Source of the DNA: Loktanella sp. 3ANDIMAR09
GTDB lineage: Bacteria; Pseudomonadota; Alphaproteobacteria; Rhodobacterales; Rhodobacteraceae
DNA: 64,000 nucleotides
Assembly: GCF_001420005.1 (NCBI RefSeq)
Contig: NZ_LJAK01000003.1
Location: forward strand, 62,001 to 126,000
Direction: 5' to 3'
Shown here: in pieces, positions 30,176 to 39,786 of the stretch
Layout: each line of letters begins with the position of its first letter
Numbering within the stretch: the stretch's first letter is position 1
Notes under the pieces: generated by a model
What the model was told of the DNA's origin: nothing
The model's database searches: none
The model's input: only the letters and a program-made list of their open reading frames with translations
Position numbers and translations under genes: made by a program

Positions 30176-30642
30176 CAGGTTGGCTCCTCGATGATGTGGT
30201 CTTCCCAGTCCTCGTCGGCGACGTCCCACTCGGACAGGGTCTCGCCGAGCAGGGTGACGCCAGCGGTATGCGGACTGTCTGCATCGCCGCTGATCAGCGG
30301 GTGCCAGTCATACAGTTTGCGGCCTTCGGTCAGCAACCGGTAGGCGCAGGTCTGTGGCAACCAGTACATGTTGTCCGCGATGGTTTTCGGGGTCAGCACG
30401 ATGCATTCCGGCACGAACTGGTGGCGGACGGGATACTGGCTGCACAAACAGCTTTCGTTATCCAGCAGCCGGCAGGCGACACGGGTCAGCGCGACCTCGC
30501 CGGTGTCCTCGTCCTCCAGCTTATTCAGGCAGCATTTGCCGCAGCCGTCGCACAGGGCCTCCCACTCGGGGCGGGTCATCTTGGCCATGGGCACGTTTTC
30601 CCAGAACCGCGGCCGCAGGCCGGTGCGCGTGATTTCAGCCAT
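30175..30642 (-). CDS. YcgN family cysteine-cluster protein (UPF0260)
   Basis: This 155-residue protein has the family's cysteine pattern: CDGCGKCCLNKL (31-42), then CRLLDNESCLCSQYPVR and later PECIVL and QTCAYR, enough ligands for a zinc or iron-sulfur centre. The C-terminal half is acidic. The biochemical role of the UPF0260/CxxCxxCC group is not known. It overlaps ribF by eight bases and ltaE by one. Confidence 0.9.
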   Translation of the reverse strand: MAEITRTGLRPRFWENVPMAKMTRPEWEALCDGCGKCCLNKLEDEDTGEVALTRVACRLLDNESCLCSQYPVRHQFVPECIVLTPKTIADNMYWLPQTCAYRLLTEGRKLYDWHPLISGDADSPHTAGVTLLGETLSEWDVADEDWEDHIIEEPT

Positions 30643-31573
30643 TGGTCAGGATGTCCCGCGCACGGGCGCAATCGGCGTCCATCTGGGTGATCAGCGCATC
30701 AAGGCTGTCGAACTTTTCTTCGCCGCGCAGGTATTCCACCAGCCCGACCGAGATTTCGGCACCGTAAAGGTCGCCCTTGAAATCAAACAGGAACGTTTCG
30801 CAATTCGGCAGATTTTCACCGAACATCGGTCGCACCCCGATCGAGGCTGCACCGTGATAGCTGCCGGCATGTGGCCCGTCGTGCACATCGACAACCACGG
30901 CATAAACGCCGAATTTTGGCGGATGCAGTCCGGCGATGCTCATGTTGGCGGTGGGGTATCCCAGATCGCGCCCGCGCTGGTCGCCGCGAATGACCTCGCC
31001 CACGATGCGGTGGCGGTGGCCCAGCATGGCCGCTGCATCGCGCGGGCGCCCATCGGTCAGCGCCGCACGGATCGCGGTCGAGCTGATGCGCCCGTCGTCG
31101 TTCTTGACCATCGGCACGACTGTCACGCCGAACCCCATTTCTGTGCCAAAGGCAGCAAGGTCCTGCGCCGTACCTGCCCTGTCCTTGCCGAAACAGAAAT
31201 CCTGTCCCACGACCACATGGGCCAGACCCAGCCGGTCGTGAATGATCCGCCCGGCGAATTCTCTGGGTGTCAGTGCGACAAGCGCCGGGTTGAACGGCAC
31301 CTCATACAGTTTTTCCACGCCCAGTTTGCCCAGCGCCTCGGCGCGGGCAGCGGCGTTCATCAGCCGAAACGGTGCCGCGTCACGCGCAAACAGCTGACGC
31401 GGATGCGGCTCAAAGGTCATCACGCCCAGCGGGGCACCAGCCGCCTGTGCGGCAGCGCGTGCAATGTCGATCACCGCGCGATGCCCCAGATGGACACCGT
31501 CAAAGTTTCCGACAGCCGCAGCAGCCCCGCGGTCGGCCGGATCGATAAAAAGAGTGTCTCTGATGATGCGCAT
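30635..31573 (-). CDS. ribF: Bifunctional riboflavin kinase / FAD synthetase
   Basis: This 312-residue enzyme phosphorylates riboflavin to FMN and adenylates FMN to FAD. The N-terminal nucleotidyltransferase domain shows VGNFDGVHLGHRAVI with the HxGH motif and ISSTAIRAALTDGR. The C-terminal kinase domain shows GDQRGRDLGYPTANM and FGVYAVVV. It is first in a three-gene overlapping operon with ycgN and ltaE. Confidence 0.97.
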   Translation of the reverse strand: MRIIRDTLFIDPADRGAAAAVGNFDGVHLGHRAVIDIARAAAQAAGAPLGVMTFEPHPRQLFARDAAPFRLMNAAARAEALGKLGVEKLYEVPFNPALVALTPREFAGRIIHDRLGLAHVVVGQDFCFGKDRAGTAQDLAAFGTEMGFGVTVVPMVKNDDGRISSTAIRAALTDGRPRDAAAMLGHRHRIVGEVIRGDQRGRDLGYPTANMSIAGLHPPKFGVYAVVVDVHDGPHAGSYHGAASIGVRPMFGENLPNCETFLFDFKGDLYGAEISVGLVEYLRGEEKFDSLDALITQMDADCARARDILTNG

Positions 31574-31609
31574 GTGCGAGGCGTATCGCGCGCGCGGGGT
31601 CAGCGCAAG

Positions 31610-32062
31610 TTAGTCGAACTTGCCCGAGGGGGCCAAAACCGTCGCCTCGCCGGTCAGGACCTTTTGACCATCCACCAGACAGCGCGTCTCCATGGTCACG
31701 CGCCGCCGGGCGTAGTCGATGGCCGTCACCTCGACCTCGGCCAGCACCATGTCGCCCGGGCGCACGGGGGCCAGGAATTTTAGCGTCTGCCCCATGTAGA
31801 CGGTGCCATGTCCCGGCAGCTGTTCGCCGATCACGGCGGAAATCAGCCCCGCCGTCAGCATCCCATGCGCGATACGCCCGGCAAAGATCGTGTCCTGCGC
31901 ATAATCGTCGTCCAGATGCACCGGGTTATGGTCAGTTGTGACCTGCGCGAACATCTCGATGTCCGCGTCGGTCACGACCTTGCGCAGGGACCTGACCATG
32001 CCGACTTCGATATCCTCGATGACGATTGTCCCACGGGGCATGTTGTCCAGCATATCCATCAT
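31610..32062 (-). CDS. MaoC-family acyl dehydratase (hot-dog fold)
   Basis: This 150-residue protein has the (R)-specific enoyl-CoA hydratase signature D-x-N-P-x-H in TTDHNPVHLDDDYA (catalytic Asp and His) followed by FAGRIAHGMLTAGLISAVIG. It probably hydrates or dehydrates an acyl-CoA of the beta-oxidation or polyhydroxyalkanoate type. Three in-frame ATGs (32062, 32059, 32053) compete for the start; the first is reported. An inverted repeat of TTTGTTGCGT lies immediately upstream and may control it. Confidence 0.88.
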   Translation of the reverse strand: MMDMLDNMPRGTIVIEDIEVGMVRSLRKVVTDADIEMFAQVTTDHNPVHLDDDYAQDTIFAGRIAHGMLTAGLISAVIGEQLPGHGTVYMGQTLKFLAPVRPGDMVLAEVEVTAIDYARRRVTMETRCLVDGQKVLTGEATVLAPSGKFD

Positions 32063-32067
32063 CCATC

Positions 32068-32115
32068 ACGCAACAAAAATCTATGCCGTGTAACTACCAC
32101 GAAACTTTGTTGCGT
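32068..32115. promoter_or_regulatory. Inverted repeat upstream of the MaoC gene
   Basis: ACGCAACAAA at 32068-32077 is the exact reverse complement of TTTGTTGCGT at 32106-32115, separated by 28 bases, in the promoter region of the MaoC gene. The right arm sits inside GAAACTTTGTTGCG, which recurs exactly upstream of the Lrp-family gene near 52013. It is a possible operator; no regulator can be named. Confidence 0.45.
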
Positions 32116-32138
32116 CAAGGCTCAATGGGCACTTTGGC

Positions 32139-33014
32139 CTAGCGCAGGTGGCCGATCGAGAATGTTGGCGAAACCATTTCGGCGTCAAGGTAGCGCGAAA
32201 GTGCCTCTGCATCGGGGCCCGCGTTTTCAGTCAGCGTTTCTGCCGCGGCCAGACCGCCCGTGATGAACAGCGTGTCCAGATCTTCTTGCTGGCCGCCCAG
32301 AACGTCGGTCCGGATACCGTCGCCGATGCAGATGATCCGCGATCTGTCCGCCTCGGGGTCGATCTGTGCCAGCCTGCGGCGTGCCAGATCGTAGATCGGG
32401 GGATGCGGCTTGCCGAAATACAGGCTTTCGCCGCCCATTTCCGTATAGAGCTGCGCCAGCGCGCCCGCGCACCATTCGCGTGTCTCGCCGCGATCGACCA
32501 CGATATCAGGGTTGGCACAGAGCAATTTCAGACTGCGCTGCTTGGCGGCGAGGAATTGCGGACGGTAGGTGTCGGGATGGGCCATCGGGTCGAACGGGCC
32601 GCAACAGACGATCCCATCCGCCTCGTCCAGCGGGACGCGGTTGATGGTCACCGGATCATCCAGGATATCCATCGGATTGAAGAATGCGGCGTCGTGGTCC
32701 TCTCCGATGAACCAGACATTGGACCCGACAGCCCCTTTGAACATGGCCGCCCGGGCCGAATCGCCTGATGTCGCGATGGCGTCGAACGCATCGTCCGGCA
32801 CGCCCATACCGTTGATCTGTTTGTGCACCGACGACCAGGGACGGGGCGAGTTGGTGACCAGGATGACCCGCCCGCCCGCGCGGCGGTAGTTCTGCATTGC
32901 CGTCACGGCTGCGGGATGCGCCCTGATTCCGTCGTGCATGCAGCCCCACAGGTCGACAAAGGCGGCGTCGTAATCGCCCGCCACATCCAGAAAGCTGTTG
33001 ATGATCTGTGTCAT
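32139..33014 (-). CDS. TIGR01459-type HAD-superfamily hydrolase
   Basis: This 291-residue HAD phosphatase has motif I in AAFVDLWGCMHDG, where the usual DxD is replaced by D-L-W-G. Motif II is ILVTNSPRP, and the motif III/IV region is YFGKPHPPIYDLA followed by IICIGDGIRTDVLGGQQ. The group belongs to the class IIA (NagD-like) sugar or nucleotide phosphatases. ATG 33014 is preceded by GAGGTCCC; a start at 33032 has no ribosome site. It lies between the MaoC gene and the pyrophosphatase. Confidence 0.85.
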   Translation of the reverse strand: MTQIINSFLDVAGDYDAAFVDLWGCMHDGIRAHPAAVTAMQNYRRAGGRVILVTNSPRPWSSVHKQINGMGVPDDAFDAIATSGDSARAAMFKGAVGSNVWFIGEDHDAAFFNPMDILDDPVTINRVPLDEADGIVCCGPFDPMAHPDTYRPQFLAAKQRSLKLLCANPDIVVDRGETREWCAGALAQLYTEMGGESLYFGKPHPPIYDLARRRLAQIDPEADRSRIICIGDGIRTDVLGGQQEDLDTLFITGGLAAAETLTENAGPDAEALSRYLDAEMVSPTFSIGHLR

Positions 33015-33042
33015 GTGGCGGGACCTCTTCATGATGCGGCGG

Positions 33043-33098
33043 CCGATTTTTCGCGAAAAATCGGTGCCTCCGGCGGGAGTATTTCTGGCAAGATGATG
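33043..33098 (+). repeat. Dispersed intergenic element, copy B
   Basis: The same perfect 22-bp palindrome as copy A (33043-33064) is followed directly by TGCCTCCGGCGGGAGTATTT and CTGGCAAGATGATG. It fills most of the 96-base gap between the pyrophosphatase stop and the HAD gene start, and lies just downstream of the pyrophosphatase gene. Confidence 0.7.
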
Positions 33099-33110
33099 CG
33101 CAGGCTGCGC

Positions 33111-34028
33111 TTATTTCTTCAGGTTCGGGATGATCTGCTTCTTGCGGCTCATCACGCCGGGCAGAACGACCGTGTCGCCCTCGGGTTTGGCGTCAAAGCT
33201 GGCGCGCGCAACGTCACGGGTCAGGTCGTTCGGCAGCAGCATCGTGGCTTCTTCGTTCAGAATGTCCACAACAAAGAGCAGGACCTGATCAACGCCGTCT
33301 TGCTCTGCGACGGCGGGCATGGCGGCCATCAGGGCGTCCTTGCGGTCGAGCACGGCCTTGGGTGAGGTGGTTTCCAGAACGCTGACGCGGAATTTCGTGC
33401 CGTCGACTTCGTATTCCTTGGAATCCATGCGCAGCAGTTCCGCATCCGAAAACGCGCTGACGTCCGATTTGGCGGAGAACATTTCGTCCGCGTAGGCCGC
33501 GATGTCGATATTGAGGTCGGAGGCCAGTTGTTCGGCCAATGCGCGGTCGGTCGGCGTCGTGGTCGGTGACCGGAAGTGCAGCGTGTCCGACAGGATGCAG
33601 GACAGCATCAGCCCCTTGATGCCGTCGGGCATTGTCGCGGCCTTGTCGCCCATCAGCTGGTGCATGATGGTGGCGGTGCAGGCCAGCGGGCGGATCGTGA
33701 TGTCGATCGGGCCCTTGGTCTTGAGGCCGCCGACCAGCAGGTGGTGGTCGATAATGCCGCGGATATCCGCGTCATTGATGCTGGCGGGCAGTTCGGCTGG
33801 GTTGTTCGTGTCGACAATGACGCAGGCCTGGCCTGCGTCGACATCCGCGATGATTTCGGGCTGTGCGAATCCCCAACGGTCGATCACGAAGGCGGCCTCG
33901 GTGTTGGGGGTGCCCAGCAGCACAGCCTTGGCGTCGACACCGGCGTCGTTCAGAAACCATTCCCAGATCAGAGGCGATCCGGTCGAATCGGTGTCAGGGG
34001 ACTTGTGGCCGAAAATCAGGGTGGTCAT
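33111..34028 (-). CDS. ppaC: Manganese-dependent (family II) inorganic pyrophosphatase
   Basis: This 305-residue DHH-family phosphoesterase hydrolyses pyrophosphate to phosphate. The metal motifs are complete: GHKSPDTDS (7-15), VDTNNPAEL (DTN), IIDHHLL (DHH), and the C-terminal RKK in SRKKQII that binds substrate. Family II enzymes are Mn- or Co-activated and unrelated to the common family I Ppa. The start is ATG 34028. The 3' end is followed by dispersed element B. Confidence 0.95.
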   Translation of the reverse strand: MTTLIFGHKSPDTDSTGSPLIWEWFLNDAGVDAKAVLLGTPNTEAAFVIDRWGFAQPEIIADVDAGQACVIVDTNNPAELPASINDADIRGIIDHHLLVGGLKTKGPIDITIRPLACTATIMHQLMGDKAATMPDGIKGLMLSCILSDTLHFRSPTTTPTDRALAEQLASDLNIDIAAYADEMFSAKSDVSAFSDAELLRMDSKEYEVDGTKFRVSVLETTSPKAVLDRKDALMAAMPAVAEQDGVDQVLLFVVDILNEEATMLLPNDLTRDVARASFDAKPEGDTVVLPGVMSRKKQIIPNLKK

Positions 34029-34100
34029 GGTATGTGCCTCATGGAATGCGGATTTGGGGCCTTATAGGTCGGAGTGCCGCGGGTGTCACGGGGGCGTGCA

Positions 34101-34757
34101 ATGGCACGGGAAAGCGATCTGTATCCGCCGCTCAAGGCCTGGTTCGCGGCGCAGGGATATACCGTCAAGGGAGAGGTCGGGGCCGCTGACCTGGTGGCGC
34201 GCAAGGGCGATGAGATCATCGTCGTCGAATTGAAGCTGGGGTTTTCGCTGACGCTGTTTCATCAGGCGATGGACCGGTTGGCCGTGAGCGACACGGTCTA
34301 TGTCGCAGTACCGGCCGGGGGCAAGGCCAAGCCGTTCGCCGCGAATGTGAAACTGGCCCGGCGTCTGGGTCTGGGTGTCTTGTCGGTGCGGCTGCGTGAT
34401 GGATTTGTTGAGACCCACGCCACCCCCGGCGGCTATACTCCGCGCAAATCACCCAAAAAGATCAAGCGCCTGCAAAAGGCATTCGACCGGCTGCAGGGCG
34501 ACCCCAACGCGGGCGGGGCCACGCGCCATGGATTGATTACCGGCTACCGTCAGGACGCGATCACCTGCGCGCGGTTTCTGGCGGTGCATGGCCCGTCGGG
34601 GGGTGCCCGGATCAAGGATTGGGCCAAGGTGCCGGACGCGACCGCCATCATGGCCGCCAACCATTATGGCTGGTTCACGCGGGTGTCGCGCGGTGTCTAT
34701 GACCTGACTGCATCGGGACGAACGGCCCTGGCTGATTGGGGTGACGTCGGCGACTAG
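34101..34757 (+). CDS. DUF2161 protein, putative PD-(D/E)XK nuclease-fold
   Basis: This 218-residue protein has an N-terminal nuclease-like core, GEVGAADLVARKGDEIIVVELKLGFS, with the Asp and Glu-x-Lys of the PD-(D/E)XK superfamily. A basic linker (RKSPKKIKRLQKAF) and a C-terminal winged-helix-like part (IKDWAKVPDATAIMAANHYGWFTRVSRGVYDLTASG) follow. Such an architecture suggests DNA binding plus cleavage, but no activity is known for DUF2161. ATG 34101 is chosen because GGGGG lies upstream and the homologous text begins there. It overlaps the GumN-like gene by four bases at the 3' ends. Confidence 0.8.
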   Translation: MARESDLYPPLKAWFAAQGYTVKGEVGAADLVARKGDEIIVVELKLGFSLTLFHQAMDRLAVSDTVYVAVPAGGKAKPFAANVKLARRLGLGVLSVRLRDGFVETHATPGGYTPRKSPKKIKRLQKAFDRLQGDPNAGGATRHGLITGYRQDAITCARFLAVHGPSGGARIKDWAKVPDATAIMAANHYGWFTRVSRGVYDLTASGRTALADWGDVGD

Positions 34758-35746
34758 AGCCCCGGCGTGATCGTCCAGCCATCGGTTTCCAGCAGGCGCA
34801 GCACGCCCTGCGCGCCCGGCAGGTGACCCGCGCCGACGGCCAGAACAATGTTGTCATGCGCATCTGCGGCTTGGGCGATGACGGGCATCCAGTCCAGATT
34901 GCGGCGGGTCAGCAGGTCGTCTTCCATCTCGGCGAACAGGGTATCCGCCTCGTCTGCCGACAGACCTGGAACCTGACGCGAGACCACGCGGCTGAGTTCC
35001 CACAGTTCGGCGATTTCGCCGGAAAAGTAACTGTCGAGCATCGTTGCGTTCATCGCGTTCGCGAGGTCCTCTGGCATGAACGCGAGGTTCAGCGCGTCGA
35101 TCTGGTCATCGATCGGGTCGGCAGACATCAGGGAAAAGATCGTGTCCCAGGGTTCGACGGCCTGCACATCGACACCTGCTGACAGAGCGATATCGATCAA
35201 CTTCGCATCGAGGCCCTGTCGGCCCTGCTGCAAGTCCGCCAGCGCACAGGTCGGCATGGCGAGGGTGAGTGACAGATACCAGGGTTGCATCTGAGCGGCT
35301 GCGGCCGCTGGCAGGCCGCGGGCCTCGACCGCGCGTGACAAGGCGATAAAGGCTTCTGGCTCCATCAGATCCGTCAGCGCATTCCCGTCCGTCAGGAACA
35401 GCAGCGACGGGTCGCTTGCGATGGCGTCTGCCATCGCGGCCTCTTCCTCGGGGCCGGCCTCGACCAGCAGAAGGTCTGCTGCGCTGATGGCGGGGGCCAA
35501 TTGCGCTGCGATCGGGGCCAGTCGGGGATCAAACAGGTGCATCGTGCCTGCGATGGTGATGCGGTCATCGCCGCGCGTGGCGGTCCAGATCGTGCCGCTG
35601 CCATAGGGTGTCGCCGCTGCGGCTGTCGTCACTTCCAGCCGTTCGGCGGCTGACAGGCGGGTGCGCACGTCCTCGCCTTCACAGGCCGCAATGACCTGTG
35701 TCGCGCTGACAAGGGCCATCAGGGTGAGGGAAATCAACTGTCGCAT
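34754..35746 (-). CDS. TraB/GumN family protein
   Basis: This 330-residue exported protein has a signal peptide (LISLTLMALVSATQVIAA, cleavage near 21). The two family motifs are GTMHLFDPRL, with a likely metal ligand His, and the C-terminal VLAVGAGHLPGAQGVLRLLE with G-x-x-H. The Tiki/TraB/GumN group is predicted to contain metalloproteases; GumN itself lies in xanthan clusters but no polysaccharide genes are here. A related ChaN-type protein of the same superfamily begins at 63535. Confidence 0.87.
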   Translation of the reverse strand: MRQLISLTLMALVSATQVIAACEGEDVRTRLSAAERLEVTTAAAATPYGSGTIWTATRGDDRITIAGTMHLFDPRLAPIAAQLAPAISAADLLLVEAGPEEEAAMADAIASDPSLLFLTDGNALTDLMEPEAFIALSRAVEARGLPAAAAAQMQPWYLSLTLAMPTCALADLQQGRQGLDAKLIDIALSAGVDVQAVEPWDTIFSLMSADPIDDQIDALNLAFMPEDLANAMNATMLDSYFSGEIAELWELSRVVSRQVPGLSADEADTLFAEMEDDLLTRRNLDWMPVIAQAADAHDNIVLAVGAGHLPGAQGVLRLLETDGWTITPGL

Positions 35747-35946
35747 CTTGGCCTCGGTTCGCTGGGGCTATCCGGTGATCCTGCCCCGGACGATTTTGCG
35801 CGATCATAGGTTGCCGCGCCCGGATCGGCCAGCGCCCGATCCGCACCGAGTGGTTTGTCGCCTGCCGCGCACGGTAGGCGCAGGGACCGGCAGCAGCGCA
35901 GGGGGGGCGCTGCACGCCCTTGGACATGCAGCGCGCATCGTGGTGC

Positions 35947-35971
35947 GCCCGCCGCACCGGGTGCGGCGGGC
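35947..35971 (-). terminator. Strong hairpin after the beta-helix gene
   Basis: GCCCGCCGCAC and its complement form an 11-base GC-rich stem with a three-base loop, nine bases past the stop of the beta-helix gene. There is no T-run, so it may be a 3'-end stabiliser rather than an intrinsic terminator. The remainder of the 233-base gap (35747-35979) shows no gene. Confidence 0.55.
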
Positions 35972-35979
35972 AAGTGGGG

Positions 35980-37383
35980 TCAGGGCAGGGTGACGCCGTC
36001 CAGATCCATCCCGTCGGTCAGGTTGGCCCGGATCAGCGTTGCGGTGCCTGCGCCTTCGTCCTCTTGGACCAGCTCCAGGCCGGTATCGTCGCCATCGTCG
36101 TTGGCCTCGGTGGACAGGTCGACACCCGTCAGCGCAAGGTCGCCCGCGTCGGCCTCTTCCAGCACGATGCCCTTGCCACCGTTGGCGCGCGCGGTGATGG
36201 CCGTGGCCACCACGGTAACGTCGCCTGCATCTTCTTCGGACAGCTTGATCGCATCATCGGTGTTGCCTTCGGCCATGGCCCCCACCAGCGTCAGCGTGAT
36301 GTCGCCCGCACCAGCCTCGTCGAAATCCAATCCCTCATCGGTGTTGTTCATGATCTGGCCGCCGGTCAGGGTCGCGATGATGGACCCATCACCGGCCTCG
36401 TCCACGTCAAACCCGTCGTCCAGGTCGATGCCAAAAGCGTATTCGGCAACGGACCCGTCATCATGCAGATCGACCTCGCGTTCGATACAGCGATCATCCG
36501 GCGATCCTGTGACCGGTCCGGGGGCGTCCGCCTCGGCCAGGACGCCGGGTTCGAATTCACCCTCATCGGGATCGGGCAGGAACCCGGCCACCACGGCAGG
36601 ATCGCAATAGTTTCCGTTCAGGTCGTAATGGTTGTCGATCGAGGTGACGCGCACATCGCCTGCGTCGCCTTCGTCCAGTTCGACCCCGTCGGCCCCGACG
36701 CTGATGAACCGCGACGCGCTGGCGTGAAACGTGATGTCCCCATCACCGCGTTCGTCGACCCGCACGCCATCGGAGTCGAAACTGCCATGGCCTGCGTTTT
36801 CAACGGTCACCCCGTTCAGCATCACGGAAATGCTGGCGGCCGATCCATCGCCACCACCACCGGCACCCGCACCACAGGCATCGGCCAGCGAACAATCCGA
36901 CAGGTGGATTCCGTGTCCGGCCACGTCGCGCACGGTGACGTCCTGCAAGGTCAGTGTCACGGTGCCTGTCGCATCCTGCGGGACGCCGACATAGATCCCC
37001 TTGCCCGGCGTGCCGGTGGACTGGTTTGCGATATCAAATCCACCCGGCCCGGTGAAATTCAGCGCATGGATGGTCACATCTGCACCCTGCGCGATGGCCA
37101 GCAGCGTGAAATCGCCGTTGGCCGTCAGGGTCTGCCCGCGACCGATCAGTGTCAGTGGTGCCGCGCCGTCATAGGTCGCTGTCGCGTCCAGCGCGATGTC
37201 GCCCTCTGTCGTGATCAGGATGGTCGCGGGCGTGGTCGCGGCGCTGGCCTGTGCCAATGCCTCGGACAGGCTGCCGGGGCCGGCTGCCGCGTCCGTCGAC
37301 ACGATCAGGGGGGCGTGGCCGGCGGCCAGCAGCGGTGTTGCGAGGGCTGCGGCTGCCACGCTTGTCATCAGGGTGCGAAACAT
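35980..37383 (-). CDS. Secreted acidic parallel beta-helix repeat protein
   Basis: This 467-residue protein has a clean signal peptide (LMTSVAAAALATPLLA, cleavage near 21). After an N-terminal beta-rich part, a motif of the form xGVxLDExDAGDVxV recurs with first residues at 205, 232, 323, 350, 377, 404 and 434. That is an exact 27-residue period apart from an acidic insert (about 259-322) and one three-residue slip. The mature protein is very rich in Asp and Glu. The layout suggests a right-handed beta helix with a stacked acidic ladder that could bind calcium, cell-surface polymers or ice, which is inference. Cysteines at 164, 170, 260 and 299 may form disulfides. No enzymatic motif was recognised. 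AAGGACC precedes ATG 37383. Confidence 0.75.
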   Translation of the reverse strand: MFRTLMTSVAAAALATPLLAAGHAPLIVSTDAAAGPGSLSEALAQASAATTPATILITTEGDIALDATATYDGAAPLTLIGRGQTLTANGDFTLLAIAQGADVTIHALNFTGPGGFDIANQSTGTPGKGIYVGVPQDATGTVTLTLQDVTVRDVAGHGIHLSDCSLADACGAGAGGGGDGSAASISVMLNGVTVENAGHGSFDSDGVRVDERGDGDITFHASASRFISVGADGVELDEGDAGDVRVTSIDNHYDLNGNYCDPAVVAGFLPDPDEGEFEPGVLAEADAPGPVTGSPDDRCIEREVDLHDDGSVAEYAFGIDLDDGFDVDEAGDGSIIATLTGGQIMNNTDEGLDFDEAGAGDITLTLVGAMAEGNTDDAIKLSEEDAGDVTVVATAITARANGGKGIVLEEADAGDLALTGVDLSTEANDDGDDTGLELVQEDEGAGTATLIRANLTDGMDLDGVTLP

Positions 37384-37462
37384 GAAAGTGGTCCTTGTGA
37401 TTTATCAATTCCGCCGGTGACGCTAACCCGCCGGTGAAACGATTTTGCGACACGCAAACCAG

Positions 37463-37491
37463 TTGACAGCTGCACGTCCCCTCCCTAACTA
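37463..37491 (+). promoter_or_regulatory. Sigma-70-type promoter of groESL
   Basis: A perfect -35 TTGACA at 37463-37468 is followed after 17 bases by TAACTA at 37486-37491. This places transcription start close to the CIRCE element that follows. Confidence 0.6.
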
Positions 37492-37498
37492 CAGCGCG

Positions 37499-37525
37499 CT
37501 AGCACTCGCCTTGGGTGAGTGCTAA
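37499..37525 (+). promoter_or_regulatory. CIRCE operator (HrcA binding site)
   Basis: CTAGCACTC-N9-GAGTGCTAA differs from the CIRCE consensus (TTAGCACTC-N9-GAGTGCTAA) at one base. It lies 35 bases upstream of groES, at the predicted transcription start, so HrcA is expected to repress groESL in the absence of heat stress. Confidence 0.93.
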
Positions 37526-37560
37526 CGAAATTGAAACATCAACGAAGGAAGGTCTTTCAG

Positions 37561-37845
37561 ATGGCATTCACCCCTCTTCATGACCGCGTTCTGGTTCGCC
37601 GCATCGAAGGCGACGACAAAACCGCAGGTGGTCTGATCATCCCCGAAGCCGCAAAAGAAAAGCCCGCAGAGGGCGAGATCATCAGCGTTGGCACCGGTGC
37701 GCGCAAGGACAACGGCGAACTGATCGAGATGGCCGTCAAGGCCGGCGACAAGGTTCTGTTCGGCAAATGGTCCGGCACCGAAGTCAAGATCGACGGCGAA
37801 GACCTGTTGATCATGAAGGAAAGCGACATCCTCGGCATCCTGTGA
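37561..37845 (+). CDS. groES: Co-chaperonin GroES
   Basis: This 94-residue lid of the GroEL chamber has the conserved opening [15 protein letters not shown], the mobile loop ending [13 protein letters not shown] and the closing DILGIL. AAGGAAGG lies upstream of ATG 37561, and an in-frame start at 37519 lies within the CIRCE-containing leader and is rejected. It is followed by groEL after 53 bases. Confidence 0.99.
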   Translation: MAFTPLHDRVLVRRIEGDDKTAGGLIIPEAAKEKPAEGEIISVGTGARKDNGELIEMAVKAGDKVLFGKWSGTEVKIDGEDLLIMKESDILGIL

Positions 37846-37853
37846 TCGCCTGA

Positions 37854-39551
<1,698 letters not shown>

Positions 39552-39601
39552 AAAACGTGGTTTGAGGCATCGCCTCGAACACGTTTGGCGGGGCACGACA
39601 G

Positions 39602-39652
39602 GTGTTTGCGCAGCAAACACGGACCGTGTCCCGCCTCCGCACCGCGGTGCGG
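39602..39652 (+). other. Cluster of hairpins in the groEL 3' region
   Basis: GTGTTTGC-GCA-GCAAACAC (39602-39620) is an eight-base perfect stem. CCGCACCGCGGTGCGG (39637-39652) is a perfect 16-base palindrome. A weaker GAGGC-atc-GCCTC lies just after the stop. Together with the terminator at 39699 they make the 235-base gap after groEL highly structured; no gene was seen in it. Confidence 0.6.
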
Positions 39653-39698
39653 GCATCTGCCAAACGGCACCTCATTTCCGACCGCCAACGTCAAAAGA

Positions 39699-39723
39699 GG
39701 GCGACCCATGCGGGTCGCCCTTT
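39699..39723 (+). terminator. Terminator-like hairpin after groESL
   Basis: GGGCGACCC-ATGC-GGGTCGCCC gives a nine-base stem followed by TTT. Confidence 0.75.
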
Positions 39724-39786
39724 CGCGTATTCGGATTGTTCGGCTGACCCGCAATGCGGCGGCGGGCCGTCCATTGACTGTCCAGC

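Noticed and set aside
34754-35746. GumN as evidence for an exopolysaccharide cluster
   Set aside because: No glycosyltransferase, Wzx/Wzy or export gene is near; the TraB/GumN family is much broader than xanthan loci.
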